Made by a program: the position numbers and the translations under genes. Shown here in pieces: positions 1 through 5,275 of a stretch of DNA of 7,329 nt. Under the pieces are notes generated by a model. That model saw nothing but the letters and a program-made list of their open reading frames with translations, had not been told where the DNA came from and did no database searches. The DNA comes from an uncultured Pseudomonadota bacterium (GTDB lineage Bacteria; Pseudomonadota; Gammaproteobacteria; Burkholderiales; Usitatibacteraceae). How positions within the stretch are numbered: position 1 is the first letter of the stretch; each line of letters begins with the position of its first letter. Where the stretch lies: assembly GCA_937898635.1 (NCBI GenBank), contig CALEJW010000079.1, positions 1 through 7,329 of the forward strand. Direction: 5' to 3'.

Positions 1-434
1 TCGAGGAGCGCCGAGATCGCCGTGACGCCCGCGACCGCGCCCTGCTCGAAGCGCCCGGCGCGGAAGGCTTCCCGCATCGTCGCGCAGATCGCCTCCCACT
101 CGGGCTGCGCGACCTTCGCCGAGATGCCGCGGTCGGCCACGATCTCGACCTTGTGGTCGGCGAGGAGCACGTAGACCAGCACGCCGGTGCGCTCCGCGGT
201 GTCCCAGACGCCGAGGCTCGCGAAGACCTCGACGGCGCGCGCGCGCGAGCCGAGCCCCGCCCACAGTTGCGCCGAGGAGAGCTCGGCCTCGACCACGAAG
301 CGCACCTCGCCGCGATGGCGCTTCTCGTGCTCGGCCACGGCGCGGCCGATCGCCTCGCGGGCCGCGGGCGGGAAGGCCCGGGCCGCCTGCCAGGGCGTCA
401 TCACGATGTGCCGCCAGAAGCGTCGCAGGTCCAT
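1..434 (-). CDS. TPM-domain protein without signal peptide (3' end cut by window edge)
   Basis: I read 144 codons from an ATG at 434-432 without a stop to the left edge, so the C-terminus is missing. The visible protein starts MDLRRFWRHIVMTPWQAARA and has the TPM (TLP18.3/Psb32/MOLO-1) pattern. This includes a helix-rich start (residues 25-40), a GEVRFVVEAE strand (42-51), RTGVLVYVLLADHKVEIVA (82-100) followed by DRGI, and FRAGRFEQG (124-132) near the end of the domain. There is no hydrophobic N-terminus, so unlike the preceding gene product it lacks a visible export signal. The start is supported by a GGGGAG ribosome binding site 6 nt upstream and by a TGATG overlap with the stop of the preceding TPM gene. 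Paired TPM genes after lemA are common in Proteobacteria. The molecular function is unknown; a membrane segment could lie in the missing part. Confidence 0.88.
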   Translation of the reverse strand, partial: MDLRRFWRHIVMTPWQAARAFPPAAREAIGRAVAEHEKRHRGEVRFVVEAELSSAQLWAGLGSRARAVEVFASLGVWDTAERTGVLVYVLLADHKVEIVADRGISAKVAQPEWEAICATMREAFRAGRFEQGAVAGVTAISALL

Positions 435-1336
435 CACCAGCTCCCCGAGGCGCCGCCGCCGTCGAAGCCGCCGCCCCCGCCGCTGAAGCCGCCGCCGCCG
501 AAGTCGCCGCCCCCGCCGCTGAAGCCGCCGCCCGACCAGCCGCCGCCACCCCCGCGAATGCCCGAGCCGGGCGTGCCCATGAAGAGCACCACGAGGAAGG
601 TGGCCACGGCCGCGATGCCGCCCACCACGAGGCTTCCGAAGATCAGCCACGCGGCGAAGCCCGTGATGCCCGAGGTGAGGCTCGCGCCCAGGAAGCGCCC
701 CAGGAACGAGCGCAGGACCGAGCCGGCCATGGGCACCGCGAAGAACGCGATCCAGAAGAAATTCTCGATCGAGGAGAAGAAGTCCTCGCCGCCGCCGCCG
801 CGGGACGCGGGCCTCGCGGGCTCCGGCAGCCCCTCGCCCTCGATCGCCTTCGTGATCGCGTCCACGCCCTGCACGATGCCGCCCGCGAAGTCGCCGGCGC
901 GGAATCGGGGCGTCACGATGTCGGCGATGATGCGCTTTGAAAGCGCGTCGGTGAGCGTGCCCTGGACGCCTCGCCCGGTTTGTATGCGCATGCGCCGGTC
1001 CTGCTTGGCGATCACGAAGAGCACGCCGTCGTCCACGCCCTCGCGCCCGAGTTTCCAGTCGTCCGTGACGCGGGTGGCGAAGTCCTCGATCGGCTCCGTC
1101 CCGAGCGAGGGCACGAGCAGCACCACGACCTGGGAGCCCCTGGCGGCCTCGAACGCGGCGAGCTGCGCCGCGATGCCCTCGCGCTCGTTCGCGCCGAGCG
1201 TGCCGGTGAGGTCGACGACCCGCCCCGTGAGCTTCGGCACCGGGATGGGCTCGTCGGCCCGCGCGGCCGGCGCCGCGAGCGCGAGGAACAGGAAGGCGGC
1301 CGCCCCCGCGAGGAGGCGGCCGGCGAGGCCGGTCAC
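434..1336 (-). CDS. TPM-domain membrane protein with glycine-rich tail (YgcG-like)
   Basis: The protein is 300 residues. An N-terminal signal peptide (hydrophobic 6-22) has a likely signal peptidase I site after A25-R26-A27. A TPM domain spans about 37-165, starting TGRVVDLTGTL and including GVDDGVLFVIAKQDRRMRIQ (100-119), GVQGTLTDA (123-131) and PRFRAGDFAGGI (143-154). Hydrophobic segments lie at about 193-209 and 222-252. The tail (256-300) is almost all Gly with Phe, Ser, Asp and Trp. The domain should therefore sit in the periplasm with the protein anchored in the inner membrane. The start is a GTG forming a GTGA overlap with the lemA stop, and no strong ribosome binding site is visible, so translation is probably coupled to lemA. 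Databases often label this family 'methanol dehydrogenase' or phosphatase; neither is supported here. Function is inferred only as an envelope or membrane-associated role shared with LemA. Confidence 0.93.
   Translation of the reverse strand: MTGLAGRLLAGAAAFLFLALAAPAARADEPIPVPKLTGRVVDLTGTLGANEREGIAAQLAAFEAARGSQVVVLLVPSLGTEPIEDFATRVTDDWKLGREGVDDGVLFVIAKQDRRMRIQTGRGVQGTLTDALSKRIIADIVTPRFRAGDFAGGIVQGVDAITKAIEGEGLPEPARPASRGGGGEDFFSSIENFFWIAFFAVPMAGSVLRSFLGRFLGASLTSGITGFAAWLIFGSLVVGGIAAVATFLVVLFMGTPGSGIRGGGGGWSGGGFSGGGGDFGGGGFSGGGGGFDGGGASGSW
440..559 (-). repeat. Low-complexity glycine-rich coding repeat
   Basis: This is the 3' end of the first TPM gene. It is built of GGC/GGG-type codons interrupted by Phe, Ser, Asp and Trp, and encodes units such as GGGFSGGGG and GGDFGGGG. 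On the plus strand it reads as runs of gccgccgcc and cccccgccgctgaag. Such tails are typical of bacterial TPM/YgcG-like proteins. Repeat number could vary by slippage. Confidence 0.8.
441..446 (-). promoter_or_regulatory. Ribosome binding site of the second TPM gene
   Basis: GGGGAG on the minus strand, 6 nt before the ATG at 434. It lies inside the last codons of the preceding TPM gene (encoding its final Gly-Ser region). Together with the one-base stop/start overlap it supports this start and coupled translation. Confidence 0.6.
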
Positions 1337-1992
1337 TTGGCCGGGGCGGGTGCGGCGGGCTGTGCGGGCGCGGCGGCGGGCTGTGCGGGCGCCGCGGCGG
1401 GCTTCACGGAGAAGTCGACCTTGGGCGGCTCGGCGATCTGGCGCTCGTTCTCGACGGTGAAGTTCGCCTTTTCCTGGTAGCTGAAGAGCATCGCCGTGAG
1501 GTTGGTCGGGAACTGGCGCGCGAGGATGTTGTAGTCCTGGACGGACTTGATGTAGCGGTTCCTCGCGACGGTGATGCGGTTCTCGGTGCCCTCGAGCTGG
1601 GCCTGGAGGTCGCGGAAGTTGGCGTCGCTCTTCAACTGCGGGTAGTTCTCCACCACCACGAGCAGCCGCGAGAGCGCGCTGGAGAGCTCGCCCTGCGCCG
1701 CCTGGAAGTTCTTCACCGCGTTCGGGTCGTTCAGCGCCTCGGGCGTCATCTGCATGGAGCCCACGCGCGCCCGCGCGTTGGTCACGCCGAGGAGCACGTC
1801 CTTCTCCTGGGCGGCGAAGCCCTGCACCACGTTCACGAGGTTCGGGATGAGGTCGGCGCGGCGCTTGTACTGGTTCAGGACCTCGGACCAGGCGGCCTTC
1901 ACCTGCTCGTCCTTCGTCTGGAAGTCGTTGTAGCCGCAGCCGGAGAGCACGAGCGCGCCGGCGAGCAGGAACGGGGTCAGGAACTTGCGCAT
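1333..1992 (-). CDS. lemA: LemA family lipoprotein
   Basis: The 219-residue protein begins with a lipoprotein signal, hydrophobic from residue 4 and ending in a lipobox LSGC, with C19 as the lipidated residue. Gly rather than Asp follows C19, which fits outer-membrane sorting. The LemA helical domain covers about 28-190, with QYKRRADLIPNLVNVVQG, NARARVG, ENYPQLKSDANFRDLQAQLE and ENRITVARNRYI all matching family signatures. After the domain a disordered Ala/Pro tail (197-219) is made of AAPAQPA repeats. The ATG has a GAGGA ribosome binding site at 9 nt. An 85-bp gap separates it from the upstream glycosylase gene, so it may have its own promoter, although I found no convincing one. It is followed by two overlapping TPM genes. 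LemA is linked in the literature to antigen presentation in Listeria, but its role here is unknown; a partnership with the TPM proteins is inferred from gene order. Confidence 0.95.
   Translation of the reverse strand: MRKFLTPFLLAGALVLSGCGYNDFQTKDEQVKAAWSEVLNQYKRRADLIPNLVNVVQGFAAQEKDVLLGVTNARARVGSMQMTPEALNDPNAVKNFQAAQGELSSALSRLLVVVENYPQLKSDANFRDLQAQLEGTENRITVARNRYIKSVQDYNILARQFPTNLTAMLFSYQEKANFTVENERQIAEPPKVDFSVKPAAAPAQPAAAPAQPAAPAPAK
1355..1402 (-). repeat. 21-bp tandem repeat in the lemA tail
   Basis: Two adjacent 21-bp units (1355-1375 and 1376-1396) differ at one base (cgcggcg against cgccgcg), and a partial third unit follows. They encode heptads of Ala-Ala-Pro-Ala-Gln-Pro-Ala at the C-terminus of LemA. 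This is probably a flexible linker-like tail whose length may vary between strains. Confidence 0.8.
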
Positions 1993-2001
1993 GGGACGGG
2001 G

Positions 2002-2006
2002 TCCTC
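2002..2006 (-). promoter_or_regulatory. Ribosome binding site of lemA
   Basis: GAGGA on the minus strand, 9 nt before the lemA ATG. It is one of the clearest such sites in the window, which fits lemA being translated independently rather than coupled to the gene before it. Confidence 0.6.
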
Positions 2007-2059
2007 GCGATGGGGTGGGTTGTACAGGGCCGAAGATGGGGTCTGCGCGACGGCCTTCA

Positions 2060-2078
2060 AGGGCGGCTTCGCCGCCCT
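2060..2078 (-). terminator. GC-rich hairpin after the glycosylase gene, possible terminator
   Basis: A perfect stem GGGCGGC/GCCGCCC with a 3-nt loop (2061-2077), extendable by one A-T pair, starts directly after the stop codon of the uracil-DNA glycosylase gene. On the transcribed strand it is followed by TTGAAGGCC, so there is no proper U tract. It may be a weak or factor-assisted terminator, or an RNA 3'-end stabiliser that separates the tsaB-rimI-glycosylase unit from lemA. The 85-bp gap (1993-2077) otherwise holds only the lemA ribosome binding site. Confidence 0.45.
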
Positions 2079-2872
2079 CAGGCGAGCGCGGCGAAGCTGC
2101 GCCGGGCGAAGAGGAGATCCTCCCAGGCCTTGGACTTGTCCGGGAGGTTGCGCAGCAGGTAGGCCGGGTGGTAGGTGACGACGAGCGGGATGCCGCGGTA
2201 GGCGTGCACCTTGCCGCGAAGGCTCGCGAGGCTCGCCTCGCTGCCGGTGAGGCGGATGGCGGCGGTCTTGCCCAGCGCGACGATGATCTTCGGCGCGACG
2301 AGCTCCACCTGCCGGTCGAGCCAGGCCGCGCAGGCCGCGCTCTCCGCGGGCGAGGGCACGCGGTTGCCGGGCGGGCGGCACTTCACCACGTTGGCGATGT
2401 AGACGTCGCGCCCGCGGGCGAGCTTCGCCGCGCCGAGCATGCTGTCGAGGAGCCGGCCCGCCTGTCCCACGAAGGGCTCGCCGCGCTCGTCCTCCTCCGC
2501 GCCGGGACCTTCGCCGACGAAGAGCCACGGTCCCGTGGGGCTGCCCACGCCGAAGACCGCCTGCTTGCGCTGCTCGCACAGCCCGCAGCGGCGGCATTCG
2601 AGCACGGCCGCGCGCAGGGCGTCCCAGTCCATGGCTTCCACGCCGGCGGGAGCCGGAGCGACGGGGGCGGTCTTGCCCGCGCGGGCCGCGGTGGCCGGGA
2701 CGGACGCCGGTTCCGGGCGCGTGGCGCGGACGGACGCGACGGACGCCGCGGCGGCGACGGGCGCCGGGTCGGCGGCTTCGGCCGTCGGTCGCTTCGCCGG
2801 CGAGGCGAGCCCGTAGAGGCGCGCGACGGAGAGGAGCTCCAGCTCGGCGAGGATGCGCGGGTCCGTGCTCAA
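2078..2872 (-). CDS. Family 4 uracil-DNA glycosylase (4Fe-4S, UdgA type)
   Basis: This enzyme removes uracil from DNA as the first step of base excision repair in the cytoplasm. The 264-residue product has a short N-terminal helix (LAELELLSVARLYGL, 8-22) and a long Ala/Pro/Val linker (about 25-78). The catalytic domain follows, with motif 1 GEGPGAEEDERGEPFVGQAG (120-139) and motif 3 HPAYLLR (235-241). Cysteines C93, C96, C165 and C181 have the spacing of the family 4 iron-sulfur ligands (CxxC, then two Cys 16 apart); C99 is extra. I place the start at the TTG at 2872, which makes a TTGA overlap with the rimI stop and gives MSTDPRILAELELL. The frame stays open far upstream inside rimI and tsaB, but that part is a shadow. 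An ATG at residue 81 would lose the conserved N-terminal helix. The enzyme class is secure; the start is less so. Confidence 0.93.
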   Translation of the reverse strand: MSTDPRILAELELLSVARLYGLASPAKRPTAEAADPAPVAAAASVASVRATRPEPASVPATAARAGKTAPVAPAPAGVEAMDWDALRAAVLECRRCGLCEQRKQAVFGVGSPTGPWLFVGEGPGAEEDERGEPFVGQAGRLLDSMLGAAKLARGRDVYIANVVKCRPPGNRVPSPAESAACAAWLDRQVELVAPKIIVALGKTAAIRLTGSEASLASLRGKVHAYRGIPLVVTYHPAYLLRNLPDKSKAWEDLLFARRSFAALA

Positions 2873-3330
2873 AGGGTGATCCCGAGGAAAAGCGCGTCCT
2901 CCCGGCCCGCGGCGGCGGGGTAGTAGGAGGGGCGGATGGCGATCTGCTGGAAGCCCATGGCCCGGTAGAGGTGACGCGCCGCCACGTTGGACGGGCGCAC
3001 TTCCAGGTAGACGATCTGGCAGCCCGCCTCCCGCGCCACGCCCAGCATGAACTCGAGGAAGCCGCGCCCGATGCCGCGGTTCTGCCAGGCGGAGGCCACG
3101 GCGATGTTGAGGAGGTGCGCCTCGTCGAGCGCGATCATGAGGATCGCGTAGCCGACCACGCGCTCGCCCTCGCAGGCCACCCAGCAGTCGTAGCCCGCCT
3201 CGAAAGAGTCGCGGAAGTTGCCCTGGCTCCAGGGGTAGGCGTACAGGGACCGCTCGAGGTCCGCGACCACCGCGAGGTCGCCCGCGCGCATGCGCCGGAA
3301 GTTCGTCTGCGGCCGGGGAAGCGCGCTCAC
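2869..3330 (-). CDS. rimI: Ribosomal protein S18 alanine N-acetyltransferase (RimI)
   Basis: This GNAT-family enzyme transfers acetyl from acetyl-CoA to the N-terminal alanine of ribosomal protein bS18. The 153-residue length is usual. Visible motifs are FRRMRAGDLAVVADLERSLY (11-30), YPWSQGNFRDSF (32-43), the strand HLLNIAV (72-78) before the acetyl-CoA pyrophosphate loop QNRGIGR (83-89), and YLEVRPSNVAARHLYRAMGF (108-127). The last contains the Glu (E110) and Tyr (Y122) expected to act as general base and acid. The start is a GTG making a GTGA overlap with the tsaB stop, with a weak AGG about 7 nt upstream; its own stop overlaps the next start as TTGA. The upstream extension in this frame is a tsaB shadow. 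Adjacency to tsaB is common in Proteobacteria, so the assignment is firm against other GNAT enzymes. Confidence 0.94.
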   Translation of the reverse strand: MSALPRPQTNFRRMRAGDLAVVADLERSLYAYPWSQGNFRDSFEAGYDCWVACEGERVVGYAILMIALDEAHLLNIAVASAWQNRGIGRGFLEFMLGVAREAGCQIVYLEVRPSNVAARHLYRAMGFQQIAIRPSYYPAAAGREDALFLGITL

Positions 3331-4007
3331 TTCGAAGCCTGCCTTTCCGCGGTGGTGAGGGCGACCTTGTCGCGCAAGTATAGGGGCGCGGCCCGCTCGG
3401 CCGCGAGCGCCTCGCCGCGGACGAGCTTGCGCGCCGCGATGCGGGCCACGGCGCCGGCACGCGGGGCATCCCCGGCGATCCGGTTGCCGACCTGGCGCGC
3501 GTAGGCGCCCCGCAGCCAGTCGAAGGCGTCGAAGCCGCTGCCGGTGGCGACCCAGTCGCGCCCCGGGAGCGGCGGCAGGTCGCCGGCCACGAAGAGTCCG
3601 GGCGCGATCGCCGCCTCCCAGTCGCCGCCCATGCGCGAGTAGGCGGCGAGGTAGGTCTCCCCCATGCGCGCGTCCACCGCCGCCACGACCCGGCTCGCGT
3701 TGGCCTGCTCGGCGAGCGCCATGAGCGAGGGAACGGGCACGACGGGCCGGGCGGAACCGAAGGCGAGACCCTGCGCCATCCCGCAGGCGATCCTCAGGCC
3801 GGTGAAGGAACCGGGCCCCTGCCCGAAGGCGAGCGCGTCGAGGTCCGCCACGGCGAGGCCGGCGCGCGAGAGCAGGCGCCGGAGCATCGGGGCGAGGCGT
3901 TCGGCGTGCTGGTTGGGCGCGTGGGCCTCCTCGACGAAGAGCTCGTCGTCGCGGAGAAGGGCGACCGAGCACAGCTCGGTGGACGTCTCGATCGCGAGGA
4001 GTTTCAA
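3327..4007 (-). CDS. tsaB: tRNA t6A synthesis complex subunit TsaB
   Basis: TsaB is the dimerising, non-catalytic partner of TsaD. With TsaE and the TsaC product threonylcarbamoyl-AMP they make N6-threonylcarbamoyladenosine at position 37 of ANN-decoding tRNAs. The 226-residue protein has the ASKHA-fold start MKLLAIETSTELCSVAL, HAERLAP (34-40), the hallmark GQGPGSFTGLRIA (62-74), PVPSLMALAEQA (91-102) and VDARMGETYLAAY (111-123). The length fits the family. The start is TTG, chosen because it gives the standard N-terminus and no ATG or GTG in the same frame gives a better one; no strong ribosome binding site is visible. A TATAAT hexamer 28-33 nt upstream implies a short leader of about 20 nt. 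It is the first gene of an overlapping tsaB-rimI-glycosylase operon, an order known from Betaproteobacteria. Confidence 0.95.
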   Translation of the reverse strand: MKLLAIETSTELCSVALLRDDELFVEEAHAPNQHAERLAPMLRRLLSRAGLAVADLDALAFGQGPGSFTGLRIACGMAQGLAFGSARPVVPVPSLMALAEQANASRVVAAVDARMGETYLAAYSRMGGDWEAAIAPGLFVAGDLPPLPGRDWVATGSGFDAFDWLRGAYARQVGNRIAGDAPRAGAVARIAARKLVRGEALAAERAAPLYLRDKVALTTAERQASK

Positions 4008-4034
4008 GGCCGGCTCGGGGGTGGGAAGGCGCCC

Positions 4035-4040
4035 ATTATA
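4035..4040 (-). promoter_or_regulatory. tsaB: Candidate -10 box of the tsaB operon
   Basis: A perfect TATAAT lies on the minus strand in a sequence that is otherwise mostly G and C. A start about 7 nt downstream would leave a leader of roughly 20 nt before the TTG of tsaB. The -35 is poor: hexamers at the 16-17 bp distance read GGCTTG or AGGCTT. A better TTGGCA (4059-4054) sits only 13 bp away, and TTGAGG (4066-4061) is 20 bp away. The gene probably depends on this -10, possibly helped by the AT-rich stretch further upstream. Confidence 0.6.
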
Positions 4041-4072
4041 CCGGGGCGGCCGTTGCCAAGCCTCAACGACTT

Positions 4073-4112
4073 ACATATTAATAAACAATGCGTTCAGGCT
4101 GTTTGTTAATGT
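4073..4112. repeat. AT-rich imperfect inverted repeat between the DUF1501 gene and tsaB
   Basis: The arms attaataaaca (4077-4087) and tgtttgttaat (4100-4110) match at 10 of 11 positions (the odd pair would be a G-U in RNA) around a 12-nt centre. Flanking acat (4073-4076) and atgt (4109-4112) extend the symmetry if a 2-nt bulge is allowed. The segment 4071-4118 has 34 of 48 bases A or T, unlike the rest of the window. It lies just after the DUF1501 stop and roughly 50-80 bp upstream of the presumed tsaB transcription start. It could be an operator, an UP-like element, or an RNA hairpin ending block A; it has neither the GC stem nor the U tract of a standard terminator. Confidence 0.55.
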
Positions 4113-4118
4113 TTCACT

Positions 4119-5270
4119 TCAACTGTGGAGCAGCCCCAGCCGCTCGAAGCGGCCGCCCAGGACCGGGCGCGGGTCCGCGCCCCACGCGCCCTCGAGCAGC
4201 GTCGCGTAGTAGCGGCGGAAATCCACGGCGAAGGCGAGGTTGCCCTGCCCGTCCAGCCGGTCGAGGCGCGGCGCCTCGCCGTAGAGCCCGCCCTTCACGG
4301 CGCCGCCGGTGACGAAGTGCACGGAGGCGGTGCCGTGGTCGGTCCCGGCGCTTTCGTTCTCGCGCGGGCGCCGGCCGAATTCCGAATAGGTCGCCACGAG
4401 GGTGTCGGTCCACCGGCCCGTCTCCACGAGCGCCTCGCGCAGCGACGCGAGCCCGTCGCCCAGCTGGCGCAGGAGCTGGCCGTGGACGCCCGGCTGGTTG
4501 GCGTGGGTGTCGAAGCCCGCGAGGCTTACGCGGATCACCGAGGCGCCGTGCGGGTTGGCGGCCAGCCGCGCGGCCGTTCTCAGGGCCGCGCCGAAGGGTC
4601 CGGGCGCGAACTCGGTCCGCAGGTCCCGGCCCGGATCGAGCCGATCGGCGGAACGGGCGATGTCCCGCTCGACCTTGAGGATGTGCGCGAGCGAGGCATT
4701 GGCGGAGGTTCTCGCCTCGCCCCGGGCGAGGCGGGCCTTGCGCAGGAAATCCTCGGGGTCGCTCAACGCGATCGCGCGGGCGCCGGCGCCCGCCAGGGGG
4801 CCCAGGTCGGAGCCGCCCACGACCACGCCATCGGCGGCGAATCCCGCCGGGGATGGATTCCTCGCGAAACTGCGCGCGAGCCAGCCCTCGCCGAGATACT
4901 CGTGGCTCGACGAGGCCGTGTCCCAGATCTCGATGGAGCGGAAGTGGGAGAGGTTCGGGTCGGGATAGCCCAGGCCCTGCACGATCGCGAGTTCGCCCTC
5001 CTTCCACAGGGGAAGGAGGCGCTCGAGCGAGGGATGCAGTCCCGCCGTTTCCGACACCGCCAGGAGAGAGTCGCGCGCGAGGGCGAGTCTCGGGCGCAGC
5101 CGCGCGTAGTGCGGATCGGCGAACGGCACCACGGTGTTCAGCCCGTCGTTGCCGCCCTTGAGCTCGACGAGGATGAGCAGGCGTCGCCGCGAGGCGTCGG
5201 CGCCGGCCGGCAATCCCCAGGCCACCAGCGGCGACGCGGCGGCGAGGCGAAGGAAGTCGCGGCGTTCCAT
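4119..5270 (-). CDS. DUF1501 family protein with twin-arginine signal
   Basis: The 383-residue protein starts MERRDFLRLAAASPLVAWGL, a Tat export signal (RRDFLRL) with a likely cleavage near residue 26 after AGADA. The DUF1501 domain follows. Landmarks are LVELKGGNDGLNTVVPF (34-50), HPSLERLLPLW (79-89), FRSIEIWDTAS (110-120), GWLAR (129-133), GFDTHANQPGVHGQLLRQLG (252-271), TYSEFGRRPREN (294-305) and GTDHGTAS (309-316). Asp/His-rich motifs such as DTH and TDHG recall the metal-binding sites of the alkaline phosphatase/sulfatase superfamily, to which I believe DUF1501 is assigned; activity is unproven. I chose the ATG, which has GGTGA 5 nt upstream. A GTG three codons earlier would give a GTGA overlap with the DUF1800 stop and remains possible. 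It follows the DUF1800 gene by 5 bp, the usual pairing of these two families. Tat export suggests folding, perhaps with cofactor, before transport. Confidence 0.93.
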   Translation of the reverse strand: MERRDFLRLAAASPLVAWGLPAGADASRRRLLILVELKGGNDGLNTVVPFADPHYARLRPRLALARDSLLAVSETAGLHPSLERLLPLWKEGELAIVQGLGYPDPNLSHFRSIEIWDTASSSHEYLGEGWLARSFARNPSPAGFAADGVVVGGSDLGPLAGAGARAIALSDPEDFLRKARLARGEARTSANASLAHILKVERDIARSADRLDPGRDLRTEFAPGPFGAALRTAARLAANPHGASVIRVSLAGFDTHANQPGVHGQLLRQLGDGLASLREALVETGRWTDTLVATYSEFGRRPRENESAGTDHGTASVHFVTGGAVKGGLYGEAPRLDRLDGQGNLAFAVDFRRYYATLLEGAWGADPRPVLGGRFERLGLLHS

Positions 5271-5275
5271 GGCGC

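Noticed and set aside
153..1460. Long plus-strand open frame of 435 codons opposite the TPM and lemA genes
   Set aside because: Pro/Arg/Ser-rich translation without recognisable domain, lying antisense to three well-supported genes; a high-GC artefact.
2019..2060. Promoter for lemA from TTGAAG (2060-2055) and TACAAC (2024-2019)
   Set aside because: The spacer is 30 bp, and no better -10 lies at 16-18 bp from the TTGAAG; too weak to call.
1985..2923. Plus-strand frame of 312 codons over the glycosylase gene
   Set aside because: Antisense to the glycosylase and the lemA leader, with composition typical of a GC-rich complement frame and no domain.
2869..3972. Possible N-terminal extension of RimI of about 210 residues
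   Set aside because: The extension is an out-of-frame reading of tsaB; the GTG at 3330 gives the normal family length and a coupled overlap.
4088..4312. Small plus-strand frame starting in the AT-rich island
   Set aside because: Most of it is antisense to DUF1501, its product is Arg/Pro/Ala-rich, and there is no ribosome binding site or homology to support it.
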